From NCBI GenBank assembly GCA_024640255.1, contig JAHEFI010000011.1, forward strand, positions 1 to 41,942: a DNA stretch of 41,942 nt, given 5' to 3'. This document shows positions 17,175-23,588 of this stretch, piece after piece. This stretch comes from Bacteroidota bacterium. GTDB lineage: Bacteria; Bacteroidota; Bacteroidia; Chitinophagales; Chitinophagaceae. Position 1 is the stretch's first letter. Each line of letters begins with the position of its first letter. The translations under genes were made by a program, and so were the position numbers. Below the pieces are notes generated by a model. It did no database searches, was not told the DNA's origin, and saw only the letters and a program-made list of their open reading frames with translations.

Positions 17175-17675
17175 TTATTGTATGGTCTCAACTACTTTAC
17201 CGCAGATCAACATTTGATTGCCATAATAGGGATTCTTAATCTTGTTTTCTAAACTCAACCAGTTCGCCCCTTTACCTTTATTCGCCATAGGACAAAATTG
17301 ATAGTAAATAGGCATTTCAGATTTAGAGACTTTTATTACAGCATAAAGGTTTTTAGACAAACTCATAAAATGGTCTCTTTGGTGTGTGATTTCTTTTGTT
17401 TCACTGATATGTTCAGCGTCTTCCTTTAAATCATTAACAACCTTCATCCACTGCGTATGCGTTTCTGTGTTAAGTTCGCTCATGTTTACTTCTTGTATAG
17501 CACTTAAAAGTGTTTTTGAAGCACCAGAAGAACTTGTACCATCACTTTTCACAAGTGCGTCTTTAAGTTGGATATATGCATTTAAAACCTTGTTGATACC
17601 TGTATTTGTTTGTCCATTTGCTATAGTAGCAAATAATATAATGGCAGTAGCCATCAATAGTTTTATTGATTTCAT
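17175..17675 (-). CDS. DUF3347 domain exported protein
   Basis: A 166-residue exported protein with a signal peptide ending near TIANGQ (residue 22). The mature region contains the DUF3347 pattern: a helical bundle with YIQLKDALVKSD, HFMSLSKNLYAVIK, and the C-terminal YYQFCPMANKGKGANWLSLENKIKNPYYG. That C-terminal block also occurs in copper/silver efflux adaptor proteins (CusB-type) of Bacteroidota, where it probably binds metal through the Cys/Met in FCPM. It stands directly upstream of the multicopper oxidase (8 nt from the preferred start) and is probably in one transcript with it. The function is inferred from this association: periplasmic copper binding or delivery. Confidence 0.82.
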   Translation of the reverse strand: MKSIKLLMATAIILFATIANGQTNTGINKVLNAYIQLKDALVKSDGTSSSGASKTLLSAIQEVNMSELNTETHTQWMKVVNDLKEDAEHISETKEITHQRDHFMSLSKNLYAVIKVSKSEMPIYYQFCPMANKGKGANWLSLENKIKNPYYGNQMLICGKVVETIQ

Positions 17676-17703
17676 TTTTTCAATTTTTAGTAAATGTAAA
17701 TTT

Positions 17704-17721
17704 TCAAGTTGTTCAACTTGA
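17704..17721. promoter_or_regulatory. Palindrome upstream of the DUF3347-multicopper oxidase genes
   Basis: TCAAGTTG-TT-CAACTTGA, an 18-bp palindrome, 29-46 bp upstream of the DUF3347 start and after the stop of the Cys-rich gene. Its position and symmetry fit an operator for copper-responsive control; no U-run follows, so a terminator is less likely. Confidence 0.45.
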
Positions 17722-17738
17722 CTAAAGAGAAATATAGC

Positions 17739-18107
17739 TTATGCTATTTTAGGAGGATGCCAAATTGAAATATATACATCGTTGTAGAAGGAAGGTTTAT
17801 ATGTATTATACTTCCTTTGGATAGTAGAAAAGAATATAGTTTCTACAATAACTTCTTTTTTATAGACATAACTATTTATACAAACAGAAGTACAAGCGCA
17901 GTTGTGATGGGTACATTTTTGATTACAATCGTGACCCATATCCTTACTATGCGACTTGCAACAATCAGACTTAGCTTTAGCCTTGGTCATGTTTAAAAAA
18001 GACGTTGCCTTAGTAGAATTGTGTGGCTTGTTACACGCATATACATTGTTGGAGTATAGATTCACCCCAATTACTAATAGTAATAATATGATTATTTTAT
18101 TGTACAT
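17739..18107 (-). CDS. Cys/His-rich small exported protein (DUF6660-like)
   Basis: A small protein of about 122 residues from the ATG at 18107 (an upstream in-frame ATG exists at 18134). It has a hydrophobic signal segment, MYNKIIILLLLVIGV..VYA, then a dense metal-binding stretch, DCCKSHSKDMGHDCNQKCTHHNCAC, and a C-terminal motif FYNDVYISIWHPPKIA. The last motif (xxIWxPPxI) is what I remember from DUF6660 proteins found next to Bacteroidota metal-efflux genes. A TAnnTTTG box (TATCTTTG, 18123-18116) overlaps the longer start and favours 18107 with a very short leader. Probable role: exported metal scavenger or sensor; this is inferred from composition and neighbours. Confidence 0.72.
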   Translation of the reverse strand: MYNKIIILLLLVIGVNLYSNNVYACNKPHNSTKATSFLNMTKAKAKSDCCKSHSKDMGHDCNQKCTHHNCACTSVCINSYVYKKEVIVETIFFSTIQRKYNTYKPSFYNDVYISIWHPPKIA

Positions 18108-18115
18108 GACGTAGG

Positions 18116-18123
18116 CAAAGATA
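18116..18123 (-). promoter_or_regulatory. Candidate -7 box for the copper module
   Basis: TATCTTTG on the minus strand fits TAnnTTTG and is 8 nt from the preferred ATG at 18107. No clear -33 TTG is found about 20 nt upstream. It would give an almost leaderless mRNA. Confidence 0.4.
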
Positions 18124-18158
18124 TAATAAATCAAGATAAAACTATCTATAATTTCGGT

Positions 18159-18728
18159 CTAATAAACAAACATATCCTGCAACATATATAGATTCTGTAT
18201 CTCCTCCTGACGCAGCGAAAGGTATATCCTTGTTGTCTGTACAGATGAGTGATTGAATAATGAAGATAAACGGACTAAACATGCCTCACTTTGGTTATTT
18301 CTGTCCCAGCACAACCTCCCAAATGTCTTTCTCATTGTGTGGCTACTTATCCTCTTACCACGAATACCAGCTTTTGCGGCATATAACTTGATTTGTTTAT
18401 TGATTGTACGGATGTGTAATGGAATAATACAACTGCTCCTTTCAGGACACCCCATTTGAGAATATACCTTTGCAATCGTATCAGTCAGTTCAATATGTAA
18501 AGGAATTTCTCTAACCTTACCCGTCTTTTTCTCCTTCAATATAAGGTTGGACTTTCCTAATACCATGTTCCAAGTGATTTGGGATAAATCAGAGTATCTT
18601 AGTGCAACTGATACTCCCAACCTTACAAAGAGGTAATAGACCCATAATTGGTTTTGATAAAGGTACTTTAAGAGTTTGTTTAGTTCAATTTCTTCTAAAT
18701 GTTCTGCGGATTTGATTTTTGTAGTCAT
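18159..18728 (-). CDS. Short tyrosine recombinase (catalytic domain only)
   Basis: A 189-residue protein consisting almost only of a tyrosine recombinase catalytic domain. Seen: R44 in ALRYSD (box I), K67/K68 in EKKTGK (beta-hairpin lysine), H130-x2-R133 in HTMRKTF (box II), H160 in FNHSS, and the nucleophile Y169 in TRIYLSL. All catalytic residues are present. The N-terminal SAM-like core-binding domain is missing; about 20 residues precede the fold. It lies between the copper module and the replication/modification genes, transcribed toward the copper genes. It could be a second recombinase that moved the cargo, an accessory resolvase, or a relic. The family is certain, the role unknown. 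Confidence 0.88.
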   Translation of the reverse strand: MTTKIKSAEHLEEIELNKLLKYLYQNQLWVYYLFVRLGVSVALRYSDLSQITWNMVLGKSNLILKEKKTGKVREIPLHIELTDTIAKVYSQMGCPERSSCIIPLHIRTINKQIKLYAAKAGIRGKRISSHTMRKTFGRLCWDRNNQSEACLVRLSSLFNHSSVQTTRIYLSLRQEEIQNLYMLQDMFVY

Positions 18729-18960
18729 AGTTCCTTTTTTGTGCTATGCTACGGCTTTTGGCACTACTGGCAATAAAGAAAGTTGAAATGAATTGATTTT
18801 TAGCGTTTTGTTAGCTCCTTCTTTGTATAAAAGGGAACTACCAAGAAATAACATCCTGTAAATTAAAAGGAAGTCAATTTTATATTTTATTTAAAAAAAT
18901 AAAATTAATTACACAAGTTGATTGGCAATTACAAGTAATTGATTTGGTTGTAATTGCCAA
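18729..18960. other. 232-bp intergenic region holding a 17-bp inverted repeat
   Basis: No gene is seen. The right half is very AT-rich and ends in the inverted repeat 18918-18964. The left half is the upstream region of the short recombinase; I find no convincing TAnnTTTG box. Confidence 0.5.
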
Positions 18961-18964
18961 TCAA
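18918..18964. repeat. Perfect 17-bp inverted repeat
   Basis: TTGATTGGCAATTACAA at 18918-18934 and its exact reverse complement at 18948-18964, with a 13-nt spacer. The right arm covers the stop codon of the gene ending at 18961. On the minus strand it is followed after about 15 nt by a T-rich stretch, so it may be that gene's terminator. The perfect long arms also fit a recombination or replication site. Confidence 0.7.
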
Positions 18965-19296
18965 TATCTAAATTTTGATCTGTTCCCAATGTTCTTTGGC
19001 AAATAGTCAGGGTCGTATTCATTTGTATCTTCCAATAGGTCAATTTCCATATCCTTATACATACATAAATTTATCATCATTACAATATAGGCTACAACAT
19101 CTTCCTTATATCCTGAAATCCCAATCTTATCACTCACTACATTATTTAACCTCATCGTATTTTCAATTATCCTTAATACATGACGATAACTTTGGCTGTT
19201 TATTATTTCTGCATTCATTTGAGAACCCTTACTCAAAGCAAATACTGCTATTTCAGGGTACTTTATTTCAATTTGGTTCTTATTTCTTCTTGCCAT
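18961..19296 (-). CDS. Hypothetical protein of the element
   Basis: A 111-residue soluble protein that I do not recognise. It begins with a basic stretch, MARRNKNQIEIKYPE, has a probable helical middle (SYRHVLRIIENTMRLNN) and ends with an acidic then basic tail (DLLEDTNEYDPDYLP...NRSKFRY). There is no membrane segment or signal peptide. Its start overlaps the end of the upstream gene 19280-19447 by 17 nt, so translational coupling is likely. The size and basic N-terminus would suit a small DNA-binding accessory protein, but no motif proves this. The reverse-strand frame here reads as low-complexity sequence, so the minus strand is preferred. Confidence 0.6.
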   Translation of the reverse strand: MARRNKNQIEIKYPEIAVFALSKGSQMNAEIINSQSYRHVLRIIENTMRLNNVVSDKIGISGYKEDVVAYIVMMINLCMYKDMEIDLLEDTNEYDPDYLPKNIGNRSKFRY

Positions 19297-19447
19297 TAGT
19301 GTTTTGTTTTATCAAGTATGTCTTCTTTATGGCACCTTCTTCCTGTTCGCGGATTATATTAGAGGCTAAGGTTTTTAGTTGCTGCTCACTAATCAATAAT
19401 TTTATCCTTTTTCTCGGTGTTTCACTTACAAGTGTCGTTAATTTCAT
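19280..19447 (-). CDS. Small hypothetical basic protein
   Basis: A protein of about 55 residues from the ATG at 19447 (or 65 from 19477). It is basic and helical: KLTTLVSETPRKRIKLLIS then EQQLKTLASNIIREQEE and a lysine-rich tail. The central part resembles small phage-encoded proteins with the pattern 'sEqqLk.L..niirEQ', but no function is known. Overlap of its stop with the next gene's start supports it being translated. Confidence that it is a real gene is moderate. Confidence 0.5.
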   Translation of the reverse strand: MKLTTLVSETPRKRIKLLISEQQLKTLASNIIREQEEGAIKKTYLIKQNTNGKKK

Positions 19448-19538
19448 AGTATATTTCTTTACTATAAATACCTCCAAAAAAGCTAATAAGACCCCTTATT
19501 TCTTCTTATTTTGATAATGCAGTGGTCATTTCACAAAA

Positions 19539-19605
19539 GGGAGTATATCTAATACATCCCACAGGTAGGAACAACTCAAAGTAAATTCTGTATTGGAATA
19601 CTCCC
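19539..19605 (-). ncRNA. Candidate structured RNA or cis element between the primase-like and small-protein genes
   Basis: Nested inverted repeats: GGGAGTAT (19539-19546) pairs with ATACTCCC (19598-19605), and inside it AATACA (19551-19556) pairs with TGTATT (19589-19594), around a loop containing TCC/GGA. The outer 8-bp and inner 6-bp helices stack with small internal loops. No strong T-run follows, so it is not an ordinary terminator. It sits in the 218-bp gap downstream of the primase-like gene and could control expression, be an antisense/copy-control structure, or be an origin hairpin. Confidence 0.4.
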
Positions 19606-19695
19606 GCCTGAAAAAAATAGGAAACCAACCAATTATATAATAACCATGTCTTTACGACAAAAAGGTTCCTCAAAGAACAAATTAAGTACTTGGAA

Positions 19696-20967
19696 TTAGT
19701 TAAACAATGACACCTCATAGTCCATGTCTATTGGTGGATCCTTTTTTCTATCACCGATTGTATCTACACTCATCCCAATCAATTTCGCTACTGCTCTGTT
19801 GGTAGGTTTTATGTTCTGTACATTCAATAAATCAATTGCACTATCAATTTTCTTACGCGTTTCCCATCTTGTAAATGCACCATTGATTACACTTGCTATC
19901 GTTTTCTTTTCATCACCCGAAAGTTCTTTATTATCGGGATTAAAATGAACCCGTTTAATCCTTGTTTCAATATGATACTCTCCTGTCCTATTGATATTAT
20001 CAATAACGCTATTAAAGAACCTAACCAACTCCTTCGTTCTCATCCTTTCAGTTGTTTTATTATTGTTGATGAAGAATAAGTAAGAGTATATATAATCCAA
20101 ATCCACCTCCTTATTCAAGTAGTAAAGCTGGTGTATTATTCTATAAAAGAAAGCGTGCTTGTAATCATCTCGTATCTTAAACATAATCCTTATTTCATCT
20201 AACACCTCTACCTCCTTAAATTCAACAACAGGATTAGAAACAGGTACAATAGTTTTAGTTTTTATGTTAGCCAGTATCTCGTCTAAATTATAGACATGAT
20301 ACCACTTGTACTTTTCATGATTATTACTTTTAGATAAATCGGAATCCAATGAATTATAAAAAGAAGAAGAATATGAACTTGGTTGAATTCCAATTTCTAC
20401 ATCATTTATATCTACATCAACCACACTATCGTTATTTACGAACACATCAGGATCATATGAAATAAACATTGCCCTACCGATGCCAGTAGCTTTGGGATCT
20501 ACTTTTTCATGTTTCAATAAGGTAGTTCTTACTTTGTTCCATATAAAAGGGAAGGTGCCTTTTGTTATCTCGTTGCTTACTCTAACTAATATGGTTAGAC
20601 CAGCACCTGACGGAGATAAACAAACTAATGCAACATTATTACCATATTGGTCTATTATCCTTTGCTTTTCTTGTAAAACATTTTTTACATTATCTAAATC
20701 AAAATATAAGAAACCTGTAAAGCAGATAAAGTTTTCCGTAAAATGGTCATCACTTAAATTTCTCTTCTTTACATCTACCTGCGGAGTAATATAAGGTAGT
20801 TGCTCCTTGAAGGTTTTGTAATAGCCATCACCTGCTTGTTTTAGATGACGGATAGTTTCTATTTGACCCCTGTGGGATCCGTTTAGGATTAATTGGTAAA
20901 GTTCCTGAAAATCAATCTTCCTGTTTGGAGTGGTGCTCTTGATTCCTTTTTCATATATAGGTATCAT
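19696..20967 (-). CDS. VirE_N/BT4734-type primase-like replication protein
   Basis: A protein of about 423 residues related to the BT4734/VirE N-terminal family, which belongs to the archaeo-eukaryotic primase fold and is common in Bacteroidota mobile elements. Seen, numbered from the ATG at 20967: the metal-binding FDLDN at 89-93, the SPSGAGL motif at 118-124, a helical middle and a C-terminal helix-turn-helix-like segment NRAVAKLIGMSVDTIG (about 390). The first in-frame start is TTG at 20985, but that falls within a leader hairpin, so ATG 20967 is preferred. It is not fused to the helicase domain seen in longer relatives. Likely role: priming or initiating element replication; this is inference from the family. 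Confidence 0.78.
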   Translation of the reverse strand: MIPIYEKGIKSTTPNRKIDFQELYQLILNGSHRGQIETIRHLKQAGDGYYKTFKEQLPYITPQVDVKKRNLSDDHFTENFICFTGFLYFDLDNVKNVLQEKQRIIDQYGNNVALVCLSPSGAGLTILVRVSNEITKGTFPFIWNKVRTTLLKHEKVDPKATGIGRAMFISYDPDVFVNNDSVVDVDINDVEIGIQPSSYSSSFYNSLDSDLSKSNNHEKYKWYHVYNLDEILANIKTKTIVPVSNPVVEFKEVEVLDEIRIMFKIRDDYKHAFFYRIIHQLYYLNKEVDLDYIYSYLFFINNNKTTERMRTKELVRFFNSVIDNINRTGEYHIETRIKRVHFNPDNKELSGDEKKTIASVINGAFTRWETRKKIDSAIDLLNVQNIKPTNRAVAKLIGMSVDTIGDRKKDPPIDMDYEVSLFN

Positions 20968-20978
20968 TAAAATAAAAG

Positions 20979-21016
20979 ACCCCAAAGGTCAGCAGTGGAG
21001 GTGCTTTGTTTGGGGC
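20979..21016 (-). promoter_or_regulatory. Leader hairpin / possible attenuator of the primase-like gene
   Basis: CCCCAAA (20980-20986) pairs with TTTGGGG (21009-21015), with an inner AGCA/TGCT pair. On the minus strand it is followed by TCTTTTATTTT and then the ATG at 20967. A competing small hairpin (GACC 20978-20981 with GGTC 20987-20990) uses the same 3' arm. This layout fits an attenuator or translational switch. Confidence 0.45.
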
Positions 21017-21316
21017 TTCTAAAAATATCTTATGTGCTTAACGATAATATACTCCACATATATTATCACACTTGTATAATATAAATATTAGGTTTTAGAA
21101 AGTCAAGCCCCCTACTGAAAAAAAATGCCAAAATTTTTAATTCAGTTTTCAGGGTCTTTCAAATTGGAGCAGATTTTACTGGAAATTTTAGAAACGGATT
21201 TGACCTTATTAGGTGGTATTCAGGGGGGCAGGGGCAAAAAAGAACGGATACGGCAGTTAAAATAGTCCCTCCTGCCCCACTACCTAACCCCAAACTTCCT
21301 TTAAAAATACAGGATG

Positions 21317-21331
21317 TCGTATATCCAAAAA
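21317..21331 (+). promoter_or_regulatory. TCGTATATCCAAAAA box, copy 1
   Basis: Fifteen bases identical to 21941-21955. It lies 5 nt upstream of the -33 TTTG of the promoter for gene 21387, as expected for a regulator binding site. Confidence 0.5.
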
Positions 21332-21336
21332 ATAAT

Positions 21337-21367
21337 TTTGTTTTTTAATTAGCCACCCTTATCTTTG
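21337..21367 (+). promoter_or_regulatory. Promoter of the gene at 21387
   Basis: TTTG at 21337-21340, a 19-nt spacer and TATCTTTG at 21360-21367: a full match to the Bacteroidota promoter consensus. The ATG follows about 20 nt downstream. Confidence 0.82.
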
Positions 21368-21386
21368 CAATCTAAACAACACAACC

Positions 21387-21887
21387 ATGAGAATTAAATT
21401 TCCGCAAATACTTTGCTACGAAGATTGGTTAGACCTATTTAAGATGGGCTTTGTAGGTGATGATGAATTTGATGAAAATGGTTTAAGGAGGTTTAAGAAA
21501 AAGAATGATATTCCTTGGGCAGAAGATCCCGAAACCGCTGAAATGAAAATGGTCAGGGACGACATAATAACCACCATGGAAAAAAATAAAGCAGTCATGT
21601 TAGAATTGGAGCAGAAAATGGTAAAGTACCAGCAATTATATACTCTTGAAAATCCATCTGTTTATTTAGCAACAATCAAAGATTCAAGAAATGCAGAAGC
21701 ACCAACCAATTCTTTAACGGCAAAAACATTTTGGCCTATGATGAACGGAAGGAGAAAGGAAATTAGAATTTACATTGGCAAAGAGAGTGAATATCCAGAC
21801 CATAAAAAAATTCATGTGAGGATACTTGCAAAACAGAAAATGAAGGAAACCCTTTTAGAACGATATAACAATGGAGAACTGAAATAG
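21387..21887 (+). CDS. Hypothetical protein of the element
   Basis: A 166-residue soluble protein that I do not recognise. It has an acidic N-terminal half (GDDEFDENGLRRF..WAEDPETAEM), a coiled-coil-like helix (DDIITTMEKNKAVMLELEQKMVKYQQLY, about residues 52-80), and a C-terminal half with basic residues (NGRRKEIRIYIG, KIHVRILAKQKMKETLLERY). No membrane segment is present. It is the first gene of the rightward operon that continues with the ParB-methyltransferase, and it has the best promoter in the element plus an adjacent TCGTATATCC box. That position suggests an early or regulatory protein, but there is no motif to prove it. Confidence 0.7.
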   Translation: MRIKFPQILCYEDWLDLFKMGFVGDDEFDENGLRRFKKKNDIPWAEDPETAEMKMVRDDIITTMEKNKAVMLELEQKMVKYQQLYTLENPSVYLATIKDSRNAEAPTNSLTAKTFWPMMNGRRKEIRIYIGKESEYPDHKKIHVRILAKQKMKETLLERYNNGELK

Positions 21888-21940
21888 ATATGCTACATGA
21901 ATAAAAAGAATGTCCTATGGGGCATTTTTTTACCCCAGCT

Positions 21941-21955
21941 TCGTATATCCAAAAA
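21941..21955 (+). promoter_or_regulatory. TCGTATATCCAAAAA box, copy 2
   Basis: Exact 15-bp copy of 21317-21331, located in the 175-bp gap before the ParB-methyltransferase gene. A small hairpin TGGGG/CCCCA lies just upstream (about 21918-21936). Confidence 0.5.
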
Positions 21956-22010
21956 TTATAATGGTTTTTGGAAGTGCCTTGAAAAAGGTAGGGGGATTTT
22001 TTTTGCCTCG

Positions 22011-22025
22011 TCGGTATATCCAATA
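22011..22025 (+). promoter_or_regulatory. TCGGTATATCCAATA box, copy 3
   Basis: A variant of the same box. As in copy 1, exactly 11 nt separate TATATCC from a downstream TTG (22032-22034), here followed 19 nt later by TAAATCAA, a weak -7 box that touches the ATG at 22063. Confidence 0.45.
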
Positions 22026-22062
22026 TAAAAACTTGTATTTAATAACGCTTAAAATAAATCAA

Positions 22063-23577
22063 ATGAGCAAAAAAGTAGACCCAATCAAAGTAAGTGAATT
22101 AGAAATTCACCCAGCAGTCAAAGAAATTTGGCAAAAGAAAAAAGTTGAATTCATCAAATACACGATGAAATTAACAGGTCAAGAAAATCCAATCTATGTA
22201 GTTAAACGAAAGGATAAATTCTACGTAGTGGAAGGTGTTGTTCGTTTAGTGGCTGCACAAGAAATACCAATGGAGTTTCTTGATTGTATCGTACTTGATA
22301 TTCCCGATAATCAAGTAATAGACCAACGATTACGACTAAACCAAAAAAGCAAGACACACATAAAAGAAACCTGTTATTACTTGGAGCACATGTTGGGATT
22401 GATTGGTAAAAGTCAAGGTAAAAAACACGAGTTGATGGGTTTTGGCAAATTTAATGATGAGGAAGAATTCGGTTTGGCTGGTAAAGACCGATACGAAATT
22501 GCATGTCATTATACAGGATTGGATTTTGGGCCATCCACATTAAGAAAGTTGATGAAAATTTACTGGCTTGAAAAGGAAGATGAAAAGGTGGCTAAATTGG
22601 AATTATTGGAGTTCATTGATCGTGGCGAATTGTCTGTTGATAAGGCACACAAGCACTTGATGAAAAGAGATAAGAAAATCAAGGATAAAGAGGAACGCGA
22701 AAAAAGAGATTACGAAGGTAAGAGTACAAAAGGTTGGTACAAGTTATTCAACAAGTCATCATTAGATTTAAGTGATCTTGAAGATGGCAGTATCAAAATT
22801 ACTGGTTTCTCACCACCTTATGAAGGTTCAATGAGATCGTACAGACACCAAGATGAATTAAAACACGGACAGGAAAAAACAACCGAAGAGTATATTAAAA
22901 ATGGTATGGAGTTCCTCAAAGCATTGTTGCCGAAATTGCACATGGACGCAGTGGTATTCATTATCATCGGTGAATCTTACAAGGGTTCATACAATAGTGT
23001 TGTTAGCCGATACGAATTGGCATTAAGAGAGATTGGTTTTGATATTATTGGGGTTTGCCCATGGATTAAAGAAAATCCAACTCCAGTAAAATTGAAGGAG
23101 TTTTTCCAACCAGCGGATGAAAAAATTATCGTCTGTAAAAAAATTGGAGGGAAACCAACATTTCACCCAACCTTGAAGCCATTAGAAGCAGGTGGTGGTG
23201 AAATTGAACTAAAAAGGAGTAGAGATGGTAAAAATGGAAAGTCCAACTACTATATAGGTGGTGATGGCACATCTATCACCAATGTGATTACGACACCTGT
23301 TTTCAATCATAATGAGTATAAGGATATTGACCCGTCATTTAAGCACGACGCACCTTCACCTAAAAAATTATACGAGATTTTTATTGAGACCTACTCAAAC
23401 CCATCGGATACTTTTTTGGATATTTTCTGTGGTAGCGGACAAGGTTTAGATGTTGCCCTATCCAATGGACGAAATGCAATTGGCTACGACATTGATCCCT
23501 TATCTATTGAATTCTGTGAAAAACGATTACAAAAAATATTAAACAACCCTGATATAGAGATCGGGGTTGCAGCATAA
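22063..23577 (+). CDS. ParB-like domain fused to a DNA methyltransferase
   Basis: A 504-residue fusion. The N-terminal part (about 1-200) is ParB/Spo0J-like: KVSELEIHPAVKEIW, then NPIYVVKRKDKFYVVEGVVRLVAAQE (a ParB box with the G-x-x-R pattern) and a helical DNA-binding region. The C-terminal part is a methyltransferase with SPPY at 250-253 (catalytic motif IV, typical of N4-cytosine or N6-adenine enzymes) preceding the SAM-binding motif I DIFCGSGQG at 453-461. That order is the beta class. The start at 22063 is preferred over an in-frame ATG at 21910, because that one lies upstream of two regulatory boxes. Such fusions are known in phages and mobile elements. It is likely to modify element DNA. 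No restriction endonuclease is nearby. Confidence 0.85.
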   Translation: MSKKVDPIKVSELEIHPAVKEIWQKKKVEFIKYTMKLTGQENPIYVVKRKDKFYVVEGVVRLVAAQEIPMEFLDCIVLDIPDNQVIDQRLRLNQKSKTHIKETCYYLEHMLGLIGKSQGKKHELMGFGKFNDEEEFGLAGKDRYEIACHYTGLDFGPSTLRKLMKIYWLEKEDEKVAKLELLEFIDRGELSVDKAHKHLMKRDKKIKDKEEREKRDYEGKSTKGWYKLFNKSSLDLSDLEDGSIKITGFSPPYEGSMRSYRHQDELKHGQEKTTEEYIKNGMEFLKALLPKLHMDAVVFIIIGESYKGSYNSVVSRYELALREIGFDIIGVCPWIKENPTPVKLKEFFQPADEKIIVCKKIGGKPTFHPTLKPLEAGGGEIELKRSRDGKNGKSNYYIGGDGTSITNVITTPVFNHNEYKDIDPSFKHDAPSPKKLYEIFIETYSNPSDTFLDIFCGSGQGLDVALSNGRNAIGYDIDPLSIEFCEKRLQKILNNPDIEIGVAA

Positions 23578-23588
23578 AATCAATTCCA

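Larger units (their letters stand above)
20986..21386. other. 400-bp divergent intergenic region, candidate replication origin
   Basis: No gene is seen. The region separates the primase-like gene (minus) from the gene at 21387 (plus). It contains the leader hairpin, an inverted repeat GATAATATA-N7-TATATTATC (21043-21067) followed by AT-rich DNA, a G-rich/C-rich inverted repeat GGGGCAGGGG (21225-21234) with CTCCTGCCCC (21269-21278; the CCTGCCCC core is perfect), the first TCGTATATCC box (21317) and a consensus promoter (21337-21367). An origin next to a primase gene is a reasonable guess. Confidence 0.45.

Noticed and set aside
17386..17721. A 111-codon plus-strand frame antisense to the DUF3347 gene
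   Set aside because: Low-complexity Ser/Phe/Val composition and it runs across the palindrome and the gene start on the other strand.
18975..19514. A 179-codon open frame on the plus strand
   Set aside because: It lies antisense to two overlapping minus-strand genes and reads as low-complexity Ser/Phe/Leu/Tyr sequence with no domain; the minus-strand frames have normal charged, helical composition.
19506..19718. A 70-codon open frame on the minus strand in the gap after the primase-like gene
   Set aside because: It overlaps the primase-like gene's 3' end, has an odd Cys/Tyr/Phe-rich composition and spans the nested inverted repeats; more likely non-coding.
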